Positions 1 through 6,200 of a stretch of DNA of 12,782 bases are shown here, in pieces. The position numbers and the translations under genes were made by a program. Each line of letters begins with the position of its first letter. The stretch's first letter is position 1. The notes under the pieces were generated by a model. It was not told the origin of the DNA and searched no databases. It saw only the letters and a list, made by a program, of their open reading frames with translations. This DNA is from DASQFQ01 sp035633075 (GTDB lineage Bacteria; Actinomycetota; Thermoleophilia; Solirubrobacterales; Solirubrobacteraceae), in NCBI GenBank assembly GCA_035633075.1, contig DASQFQ010000312.1, positions 1 to 12,782 on the forward strand, written 5' to 3'.

Positions 1-567
1 GACCCCGCCCTCGCCCAGCGGATCCTGGCGCGGGCCGTAGACGTTGGCGAGGCGCAGGCTCACGGTGGAGAGGGCGTGTAGGCGACGGTAGAGCGCGAGG
101 TAGGCCTCGGCGGCGGCCTTGCTCGCGCCGTAAGGCGAGAGCGGGGCGACGGGCGCGTCCTCCGGGGTGGGCAGGACGTCGGCCTCGCCGTAGATCGCGC
201 CGCCGGTGGAGGCGAGCACGAGGCGACGCGCGCCCGCCGCTCGCGCGGCCTCGAGCGCCGCGGCGGTGCCGCCGACGTTGACCCGCGCGTCGAGGGCGGG
301 ATCGCTCACCGCGCGGCGGACGTCGACCTGGGCCGCGAGGTGGAAGATCACGTCGGGACGGGCGTCGCCGAGGAGCTTGTGCATGGCCGCGGCGTCGACG
401 ACGCTCGCCTCGTGCAGAACGGCGCCCGCGGCGAGGGCACCCTCGAGGTTCTCGCGGCGGCCGGTGGAGAGGTCGTCGATGATGCTGACGCGCCAACCTC
501 GAGCGAGCAGGGCGTCGACGAGGTTGGAGCCGATGAAGCCGGCGCCGCCGGTCACGAGGGCGTGCAT
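1..567 (-). CDS. NAD-dependent epimerase/dehydratase (UDP-glucose 4-epimerase-like), C-terminus cut by window edge
   Basis: Extended short-chain dehydrogenase that probably epimerises or dehydrates a nucleotide sugar in the cytoplasm. I translated 189 residues from the ATG at 567; the frame stays open to base 1, so the C-terminal substrate-binding part is missing. The Rossmann NAD-binding motif TGGAGFIGS is at residues 6-14, an acidic pair (D31-D32) follows at the end of the second strand, HLAAQVDVR is at 76-84, the catalytic Ser/Thr lies in STGGAIYG (120-127), and the YxxxK pair is Y146/K150 in SPYGASK. NVYGPRQDP (175-183) is typical of GalE/RfbB-type enzymes. The gene lies 11 bp downstream of the minus-strand GT4 stop and is probably co-transcribed with it. 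The ribosome site is weak. Known family: GalE and relatives. The exact substrate cannot be told without the C-terminal half. Confidence 0.93.
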   Translation of the reverse strand, partial: MHALVTGGAGFIGSNLVDALLARGWRVSIIDDLSTGRRENLEGALAAGAVLHEASVVDAAAMHKLLGDARPDVIFHLAAQVDVRRAVSDPALDARVNVGGTAAALEAARAAGARRLVLASTGGAIYGEADVLPTPEDAPVAPLSPYGASKAAAEAYLALYRRLHALSTVSLRLANVYGPRQDPLGEGGV

Positions 568-578
568 CGCGCCGCAGC

Positions 579-1730
579 CTACGGTCGGTTGCCGTCGTAC
601 ACCCTCGTCAGCGCGCCGGCGACCACCTCGGGGGCCGCGCGCCGGCGGGCCGCCGCGAGCGCGCGCTCCCCGGCCGCCGCGTCGCCCCAGCGCTCGCGCA
701 GCCGGCCGGCCAGCGCGCCGACGTCGCCGGGCGGGTAGAGGCCCTCCTCGGGCACGAGCTCGGCCAGGCCGCCGGCGCGCGCGGCCACCACCGGCAGACC
801 GTCCCCCATCGCCTCGAGCGCCGCCAGCGGCAGGATCTCCTCGTAGCGCGAGGGGACGATCGCGACGGCAGCGTCGCGGCGCAGCGTGGCCAGCTCCTCC
901 GCGCTCACGCGGCCCGTGAAGCGGACGTCGGCGCCGGCGGCGAGCGCCCGCAGCTCGGCAGCCTCGGGCCCGTCGCCGGCCACCACGAGCGCGAGGCCGG
1001 CCTGGCGGCAGGCGAGCACGGCGTCGGCGATCCCCTTCTCGGGGGCCAGCCGGCCGGCCACGAGAGCGTGCCGGCCGGCGGCGGCGCCCGAGCGCTCGGC
1101 GAACACGCGCTGGACCGAGCCGATCACGCTCGCGCGGTCGTCGATCGGGGCGCCCAGCGCGCGCAGGCGGTGAAGCGCGAACTCGCTCGGCACCACGAAG
1201 GCGTCGGTGGCGGCCGCGACCCGCCGCTGCCACAGCGCCAGCCCTGCGCCGTAGGCCACCGACTCCGCGCGCGAGCCGCCGCGGCAGTTGAGCCGCACCC
1301 CCGGCGAGGTGTTGCGCCCGTGGCAGCGCATGCAGTCCTCGCCGCGCGTGAAGCAGGTTCCGACGGCGCAGACCAGGCGGTAGTTGTGGAGGTGCAGCAC
1401 GACGCGGGCGCCCGCGTCCCGCGCCGCGGCCAGCGCGCGCCACCCGAGGGAGGGATTGACGTTGTGGGCGTGCACGACGCGGGCACGGGTGCGGCGGACC
1501 GCGGCCGCCACCTCGCCCGGGTCGAGCCCACCGCGCAGCAGGCCTCGCGCCGCGCGGCCGTCGGACAGCTCGGCCGAATCGCGCTGGAGCAGCTCGGCGT
1601 CCTCCCCGAGGTGCTCGCGAATGAGCCACGCGAGGTCCTCGACCGAACGCTCCTCCCCTCCGGGAACGCGGTAGCGGTTGTGCAAGAGCAGGATCACGGG
1701 CGCAGCAAGCCTAAGCTCCTGCCCCGCCAT
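579..1730 (-). CDS. GT4-family glycosyltransferase with a cysteine cluster
   Basis: Retaining GT-B glycosyltransferase, 383 residues, a normal family length; probably adds a sugar to a lipid-linked glycan at the inner face of the membrane. The N-terminal domain carries LLLHNRYRVPGGEE (14-27), VHAHN (86-90) and HLHNYRLVC (113-121). The C-terminal domain has the donor-site EX7E motif at E298 and E306 (inside YEEILPLAALEAM), then GLPVVAARAGG. Between the N-terminal motifs sits a cysteine cluster: C121, C126, C133, C136 and C149. I chose the ATG at 1730 because GGAGGGGG (1739-1732) precedes it by 4 bases; in-frame GTG 1760 and ATG 1754/1748 lie upstream but would overlap the divergent gene further. 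The start shares a CATG with the divergent GT gene. The epimerase follows 11 bp downstream. The linkage made is unknown. Confidence 0.93.
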   Translation of the reverse strand: MAGQELRLAAPVILLLHNRYRVPGGEERSVEDLAWLIREHLGEDAELLQRDSAELSDGRAARGLLRGGLDPGEVAAAVRRTRARVVHAHNVNPSLGWRALAAARDAGARVVLHLHNYRLVCAVGTCFTRGEDCMRCHGRNTSPGVRLNCRGGSRAESVAYGAGLALWQRRVAAATDAFVVPSEFALHRLRALGAPIDDRASVIGSVQRVFAERSGAAAGRHALVAGRLAPEKGIADAVLACRQAGLALVVAGDGPEAAELRALAAGADVRFTGRVSAEELATLRRDAAVAIVPSRYEEILPLAALEAMGDGLPVVAARAGGLAELVPEEGLYPPGDVGALAGRLRERWGDAAAGERALAAARRRAAPEVVAGALTRVYDGNRP

Positions 1731-3384
1731 GCCCCCTCCGGCCTCCATCCTCATCCCCACCCGGCGCCGGCGCGACTACCTCGCCGTCGCACTCGGGTCC
1801 ATCGCCGCGCAGGCCGCCCAGCACGGCGCCGAGGTGATCGTGGTCGAGGACGACCCCGCCGATCCCGAGACCGAGCGGCTGGCGGCGGCCCACGGCGCGC
1901 GATACCTCGCCATCGGCACGCCGCGCGGGCTTAACATCGCGCGCAACGCCGCAGTCGACGCGGCTGGCGGCGAGCTGCTGTGCTTCCTGGACGACGACGT
2001 CGAGGCGTGGCCGGGCTGGCTTGCCGCGCTGCCCGGCGCCGCCGGCGACCATCCAGGCCACGAGGCCTTCGGCGGGCCGATCCGCGCGCGGCTGGAGGGA
2101 ACGAACCTGCACGCGTGCGGGCGCGAGCCCCCGCCGGTCACGACGCTCGACCTCGGGCCCGCCGATACCGACGCCGAGCTCGTATGGGGGGCGAACATGA
2201 CCCTCCGGCGGCGGGCGCTCGAGCGCGTCGGGCGCTTTGATCCCGGCCTCGGCGGGGCGGGTGACGAGGAGGACTGGCAGCGGCGGCTGCGCGCCTCCGG
2301 CGGGCGGATCCTCTATGTCGCGGCGGCCGGCGTGGACCACCGCCGGACGGGCGCCGACGCACGGATCGGGCGGCTGGCGAGAGCGGCGCTGCACCGCGGC
2401 CGCTATGCGCGCCGCTACGACGCCCACAAGGGCACCGCCCCCTCCGTCGCCCGGGAGCTGCGCACGCTGGCGGGCTGCGTGTGGCACACCGGACGCTACG
2501 CGTGCGGCAACGGCATCGTGCTCACCGCGCTGACCGCCGGACGGCTGCGCGAGGCGCTGGCGCCCCGGCCGGTGCCGCCGAGCCTGAACGACCCCGACTA
2601 CCTCAGCGGGCGCTCCGGGACGCTCGGGCGTCGCACCCGGCTGGCCGGCATGCTGCGCGACCGGCGTGCGGCGCCGGCCGCGCTCCGCCGGCGCCGCACG
2701 CTCGCCCGCGCGGCACGGAGCACGCCGCGGCGCCGCGTCCTCGTCGTCTCGATCGTCCGGCCCGAGAACGCGCGGCGCGCCGCGCGGGCGGCGCAGGAGC
2801 TCGAGCGCTCGCACCACGAGGTCGTGCTCACCGCGGTCCCCCCGACCGGGCGCGCCGGCAAGTGGGTCAACCTCAACGCCGCGCTGCCGCACGGGGCACC
2901 GCGTGGCTTCGACTGGCTGGTGATCGTCGACGACGACATCGTCCTGCCGAGGGACTTCCTCGACGTCTTCATCGCGCTCGCCGAGCGCTACCACTTCCGG
3001 CTCGCCCAGCCCGCCCATGCCTTCGCCTCGCACGCCGCATGGGAGATCACGCGCCGGCGCCCCGGCGTGCTCGCCCGCCGCACGCGCCTGGTCGAGATCG
3101 GTCCCGTCACGGCGATCCGGGCCGACGCCTTCCACGCCCTGCTGCCCTTCCCCGATCTGCAGATGGGCTGGGGCCTCGACGCCCACTGGGGCGCGCTCGC
3201 CGCCCGGCACGGCTGGCCGATCGGGGTGATCGACGCCACACCGATCCGGCACACCCGGCCGGTCGCGGCGGACTATCCGCGCGAGGCGGCGATGGCCGAG
3301 GCCGCGGCGTTCCTCGCCGGGAAGCCGTACGTGACGCGCGACGAGGCGGCCGAGGTGCTCGCCGAGTACCGGGATCTCCAGTGA
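1729..3384 (+). CDS. Two-domain glycosyltransferase: GT2 domain fused to a second, DUF707-like GT-A domain
   Basis: 551-residue protein, about twice the length of a single GT-A domain. The N-terminal part (1-250) is GT2: ASILIPTRRR (5-14), VVEDD (38-42), the metal-binding FLDDDV with D88-D90, GANMTLRRRALERVG, and the acceptor/base region EDW (181-183). A basic helical linker (about 250-345) follows. The second half starts near RRRVLVVSIVRPENARR and has its own FDWLVIVDDDIVLP with D401-D403, LAQPAHAF, VEIGPVTAIRADAF, GWGLDAHWG (480-488) and RHTRPV (H508). That motif order resembles DUF707 proteins (family knowledge; the assignment is inference). It probably makes two sugar additions, or one half is structural. 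Start: ATG 1729 lacks a clear ribosome site; an in-frame TTG at 1678 is a poorer option. First gene of the plus-strand operon; its TGA overlaps the next start (GTGA). Confidence 0.9.
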   Translation: MPPPASILIPTRRRRDYLAVALGSIAAQAAQHGAEVIVVEDDPADPETERLAAAHGARYLAIGTPRGLNIARNAAVDAAGGELLCFLDDDVEAWPGWLAALPGAAGDHPGHEAFGGPIRARLEGTNLHACGREPPPVTTLDLGPADTDAELVWGANMTLRRRALERVGRFDPGLGGAGDEEDWQRRLRASGGRILYVAAAGVDHRRTGADARIGRLARAALHRGRYARRYDAHKGTAPSVARELRTLAGCVWHTGRYACGNGIVLTALTAGRLREALAPRPVPPSLNDPDYLSGRSGTLGRRTRLAGMLRDRRAAPAALRRRRTLARAARSTPRRRVLVVSIVRPENARRAARAAQELERSHHEVVLTAVPPTGRAGKWVNLNAALPHGAPRGFDWLVIVDDDIVLPRDFLDVFIALAERYHFRLAQPAHAFASHAAWEITRRRPGVLARRTRLVEIGPVTAIRADAFHALLPFPDLQMGWGLDAHWGALAARHGWPIGVIDATPIRHTRPVAADYPREAAMAEAAAFLAGKPYVTRDEAAEVLAEYRDLQ

Positions 3385-4556
3385 GCGTGCGCGTCGCGGT
3401 CGTCGCCGAGTACTACCCGCGCGCCCGGGACCCCGTCCTCGGGGTGTGGGCGCACCGCCAGGCGGTTGCGGCGCGCGACGCGGGCGCCGAGGTGCGCGTG
3501 CTCGTGCTGCACCGGCCGATCCCCCCCAAGGCGGCGCTGCGCAGCCGCTCGCCGGGCAAGCTCGTCGAGCCGCTGCGGCAGCCGCGGCGCGCCGAGCTCG
3601 ACGGGATCGAGGTGCGCTACGTCCCCTTCCTCGCCCCCCCGCGCCCGCGCTCGTACGGGTCCTGGGGCGCGTGGGCGGCACCCTCGCTGGCGCTGGCGCT
3701 GCGGCGGCTGCGGCGCTCGTTCCCCTTCGACCTGGTCCACGCGCACTACGCCGCGCCGGCCGGTGATGCGGTGCGACGCGCGCGCCTCTCCCAGCCGCTG
3801 GTCGTCTCGGTCCACGGCGGGGACGTGCTGTCGGTTGCCGAGGCCTCTCCCGCCGGGCGCCGGGCGGTCGAGCGGGCGCTGGGGCAGGCGCGGCTCGTGC
3901 TGGCCAACTCGGAGGCGATCAAGCGGCGCTGCCGCGCGCTGGGGGCGAGAGCGACGCGGGTGGTGCACCTCGGCACCGACCTCCCGTCCGCGCCGGCGCG
4001 CGAGCCGCGCGAGCCGCGGCTCGTGACCGTCGGGCACCTCGTGGCGCGCAAGCGCCACGCCGACGTCCTGCGCGCGCTGTGGCTGCTGCGCGAGTCGCAC
4101 CCCGCGGTGCGCTGGGTCGTCGTCGGCGACGGGCCCGAGCGGGCGGCGCTCGAGCGCCTCGCGCGGGACCTCGATCTCGCGGGGCGTGTGGAGCTGCGCG
4201 GGCAGCTCCCGCACGACCGGGCGGTCGCGGCCGCGCGGGACGCCAGCGTCTTCGTCCTGCCCAGCGTCGACGAGGCCTTCGGCGTGGCCTACGTCGAGGC
4301 CATGGCCGCGGGAGTGCCGGCGATCGGCTGCCGCGGCGAGCCGGGCCCGGAGGAGATCGCGGCCTGCGGCGGCGGGATCCGCCTGGTGGCGCCGGGCGAC
4401 CCCGAGGCGCTGGCTGCCGAGCTGCGCGGGCTGCTCGACGAGCCGCGCTGGCGGCGCGAGCTGGGCGCTTCGGCGCGCGCGACGGTCGAGGCGTCGTTCA
4501 CCTGGGACGGTTGCGGGCAAGCGACCGTCGCCGCCTACCGGGAGGCGCTGGGATGA
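3381..4556 (+). CDS. GT4-family glycosyltransferase
   Basis: 391-residue retaining GT-B enzyme, normal size, predicted to act in the cytoplasm on a lipid-linked glycan. It starts at GTG 3381, which overlaps the preceding TGA (GTGA); the protein then reads VRVAVVAEYYPR, the usual first strand of GT4 proteins, and LGVWAHRQAVA follows. Further motifs: FDLVHAHYAAPAGDA, VSVHGGDVLS (about 139-148), the domain-2 opening LVTVGHLVARKRHADVL, VVVGDGPERAALE, and the donor-binding EX7E pair E298/E306 in DEAFGVAYVEAMAAG. A short tandem Arg-Glu-Pro repeat lies in the interdomain linker. The gene stops at TGA 4554, overlapping the next ATG (ATGA). Operon position suggests it builds the same glycan as its neighbours. 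Donor and acceptor unknown. Confidence 0.93.
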   Translation: MSVRVAVVAEYYPRARDPVLGVWAHRQAVAARDAGAEVRVLVLHRPIPPKAALRSRSPGKLVEPLRQPRRAELDGIEVRYVPFLAPPRPRSYGSWGAWAAPSLALALRRLRRSFPFDLVHAHYAAPAGDAVRRARLSQPLVVSVHGGDVLSVAEASPAGRRAVERALGQARLVLANSEAIKRRCRALGARATRVVHLGTDLPSAPAREPREPRLVTVGHLVARKRHADVLRALWLLRESHPAVRWVVVGDGPERAALERLARDLDLAGRVELRGQLPHDRAVAAARDASVFVLPSVDEAFGVAYVEAMAAGVPAIGCRGEPGPEEIAACGGGIRLVAPGDPEALAAELRGLLDEPRWRRELGASARATVEASFTWDGCGQATVAAYREALG

Positions 4557-5638
4557 GCCCGGACCCGCGCCCCGTCCTCTTCGTGACCAACCACGCGCCG
4601 GCGTTTCGCCTCGGCGCCTTCCGCGCCCTGCACGAGCGCGAGGAGGTGAGCTTCGCGCTGGTCGGCGGCGAGCTGCGCCACGGCGGGGGGGCGGGCGCGG
4701 ACCCGCAGGGGTTCCCGGTGCTGCGCCCCCGCCAGCGGGAGCTCGCGCGCCTCGCGGCCTCGGGGCGCTTTCGCGCCGTCGTCGCGGGGCTCTCGGGCCG
4801 CGTGGCGCTGCCGGGCGCCTACCTCGGCGCCCGCCGAGCTGGGGTGCCGTTCGTGTTGTGGGCGACGATCTGGGCGCATCCGCGGACCGCGGCGCACGCC
4901 CTCTCCTACATGCCGCTGCGCCATCTCTACCGCCGCGCGGATGCGATCGTCACCTACGGCTCGCACGTCACGGCCTACGTGCGCGGGAAGGGGGCGGGCC
5001 AGACCGTCGTCGAGGCTCCCCAGAGCGTCGAAAACGAATTTTGGTCCGCAAACAGCGAACCAACTCGGCGCGCGGCCTTCCAGGCCATGTTTGTCGGCCG
5101 AATGGCAGGGGAAAAGGGAATAAAGGTGCTTTTCAGAGCCTGGCGCGCCTCGGGCCTGTCAGCACCAAACGCCGCGCTGGTACTGGTCGGCGGCGGTCCG
5201 ATCCGAGCCCGGGCCGTCGCCACCGGCGCGGTGCTGGCCGAAGGGCCCCGCACCCCGGAGCAAGTTCGCAACTTCTACGCGGGCAGTCACGTTGTGGTCC
5301 TACCGTCGATCCCCACGCGCGACTTCCGGGAGCCGTGGGGGCTTGTCGTCAACGAAGCCTTCAACCAGGGAGTCCCCGTGATCGCCACTGACGCCGTCGG
5401 CGCCGTCGCCGGCGGGCTGGTCCGCCACGAGCAGACCGGGCTGGTCGTCCCGGCCGGGGACGCCGCGGCGCTCGGGGCCGCGCTGACGCGGCTGCACGAC
5501 GATCCCGCGCTGCGCCGGCGGCTCGGGGGCGCGGCGCGCGAGGCGGTGCGGGCCTACACGCACGACGCCTGGGCGGCGGGCTTCTCGCGCGGCCTCGGCG
5601 CCGTGGGAGCCAGCCGCGTCGCCGAAGGCGGTTGCTAG
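4553..5638 (+). CDS. GT4-family glycosyltransferase with atypical base composition in the donor-binding domain
   Basis: 361-residue GT-B enzyme. The ATG at 4553 overlaps the previous TGA and is preceded by GGGAGG (4540-4545) at 7 bases, which fixes the start. The N-terminal domain begins VLFVTNHAPAFRLGAFRAL and contains VPFVLWATIWAHPRTAAH and the segment ADAIVTYGSHVTAYV. Domain 2 opens with AMFVGRMAGEKGIKVLFRAW (about residue 180) and has LVLVGGGP, VVVLPSIPTRDFREPWG and the EX7E pair E260/E268 in EPWGLVVNEAFNQG, then GLVVPAGD. From about 5030 base composition drops sharply (about 55% GC over 5031-5130, counted by hand) and rare codons appear (ATA, AGA, TTT, GAA, CCA); high-GC usage returns by about 5400. 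The change falls near the junction of the two domains. Linkage unknown. Confidence 0.92.
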   Translation: MSPDPRPVLFVTNHAPAFRLGAFRALHEREEVSFALVGGELRHGGGAGADPQGFPVLRPRQRELARLAASGRFRAVVAGLSGRVALPGAYLGARRAGVPFVLWATIWAHPRTAAHALSYMPLRHLYRRADAIVTYGSHVTAYVRGKGAGQTVVEAPQSVENEFWSANSEPTRRAAFQAMFVGRMAGEKGIKVLFRAWRASGLSAPNAALVLVGGGPIRARAVATGAVLAEGPRTPEQVRNFYAGSHVVVLPSIPTRDFREPWGLVVNEAFNQGVPVIATDAVGAVAGGLVRHEQTGLVVPAGDAAALGAALTRLHDDPALRRRLGGAAREAVRAYTHDAWAAGFSRGLGAVGASRVAEGGC

Positions 5639-5639
5639 C

Positions 5640-6200
5640 GTGATCGCCTTCATGGTTCGGCTGCTGACCCTCAGCGCGCTGTTCCTGCTGTTCGCTGCCC
5701 CGGCGGCGAGCGCAGGGACGCGCGAGAAGATCCTCCGCGAGTGCCAGGAGGGGCGGATAACCGGCCACTACACGCCGGCGCAGCTGCGCGATGCGCGCAA
5801 GAACATCCCCACCGACATCGACGAGTACTCCGACTGCCGCGACGTGCTCGGCCGCGCCTCGCTGTCGGGGCGCTCGGGCGGCGCGGGCGGCGGCGGGGCG
5901 GACGGATCCGGCGCCGGCGTGATCGACGCGCCCGGCGGGGTGGCCTCCGGCGACGGCGTCAAGATCACGGCACCGGCGGACAAGCACGAGGAGAAGGCCG
6001 TGGAGAACGCGCGCAGGGAGACGGCGGTCGCCGTCGACGGCGAGCGTCTCGTGCCCGGCGCCTCGGGCTTCACCGCCGTCGCGGCGCGGCGCGGCCTGCC
6101 CACGACCCTGCTGACCGTCCTCGTCCTCCTCGGCCTGTGCGCCCTGGCCGCTGTCGGCCCCGCCGTGCGCCGCCGTGTCATCGCTCGCCGGAAGGCTTAG
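5640..6200 (+). CDS. Small secreted, C-terminally membrane-anchored protein of unknown function
   Basis: 186 residues from GTG 5640, one base after the previous stop; an in-frame ATG at 5652 is equally plausible. I do not recognise a named family. Visible parts: a signal peptide (about 1-25, hydrophobic LLTLSALFLLFAAPAASA with an AxA cleavage site at A23-S24-A25); a compact N-terminal domain with two cysteines (C35 and C66, perhaps a disulfide) containing GRITGHYTPAQL and DIDEYSDCRDVL; a Gly/Ala/Ser-rich linker (about 72-110); a charged stretch KHEEKAVENARRE; and a single C-terminal transmembrane helix (about 155-172) with a basic RRRVIARRK tail. Predicted topology is an exported domain held at the membrane, tail inside. 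The next gene, the ligase-like protein, starts within its last 26 bp. A structural partner, or an acceptor for the glycan, are both possible; neither is shown. Confidence 0.85.
   Translation: MIAFMVRLLTLSALFLLFAAPAASAGTREKILRECQEGRITGHYTPAQLRDARKNIPTDIDEYSDCRDVLGRASLSGRSGGAGGGGADGSGAGVIDAPGGVASGDGVKITAPADKHEEKAVENARRETAVAVDGERLVPGASGFTAVAARRGLPTTLLTVLVLLGLCALAAVGPAVRRRVIARRKA

Noticed and set aside
206..919. A 237-codon plus-strand frame over the epimerase and GT4 genes
   Set aside because: Low-complexity Arg/Ala/Pro/Ser translation; it is the shadow of two well-supported minus-strand genes.
1711..3681. A 656-codon open frame on the minus strand opposite the GT fusion gene
   Set aside because: The translation is Arg/Gly/Pro-rich with no family motif, and the plus-strand frame has two complete sets of GT motifs. 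Long antisense frames are expected near 75% GC because stop codons are rare.
4001..4020. Short tandem repeat giving Arg-Glu-Pro twice in a GT4 linker
   Set aside because: Only two copies of a 9-base unit; within chance for an Arg/Pro-rich linker at this base composition.
3531..4691. Runs of seven C or G (3531-3537, 3634-3640, 4685-4691; also 9620-9626) as possible phase-variation tracts
   Set aside because: At about 75% GC roughly a dozen or more such runs are expected by chance in this length, and each run is short; no sign of selected slippage.
6093..6200. LPTT before the last transmembrane helix of the small anchored protein, read as a sortase LPXTG-type signal
   Set aside because: The fifth residue is Leu, not Gly or Ala, and the four residues sit directly at the helix start. 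A plain membrane anchor explains it; no sortase is seen here.
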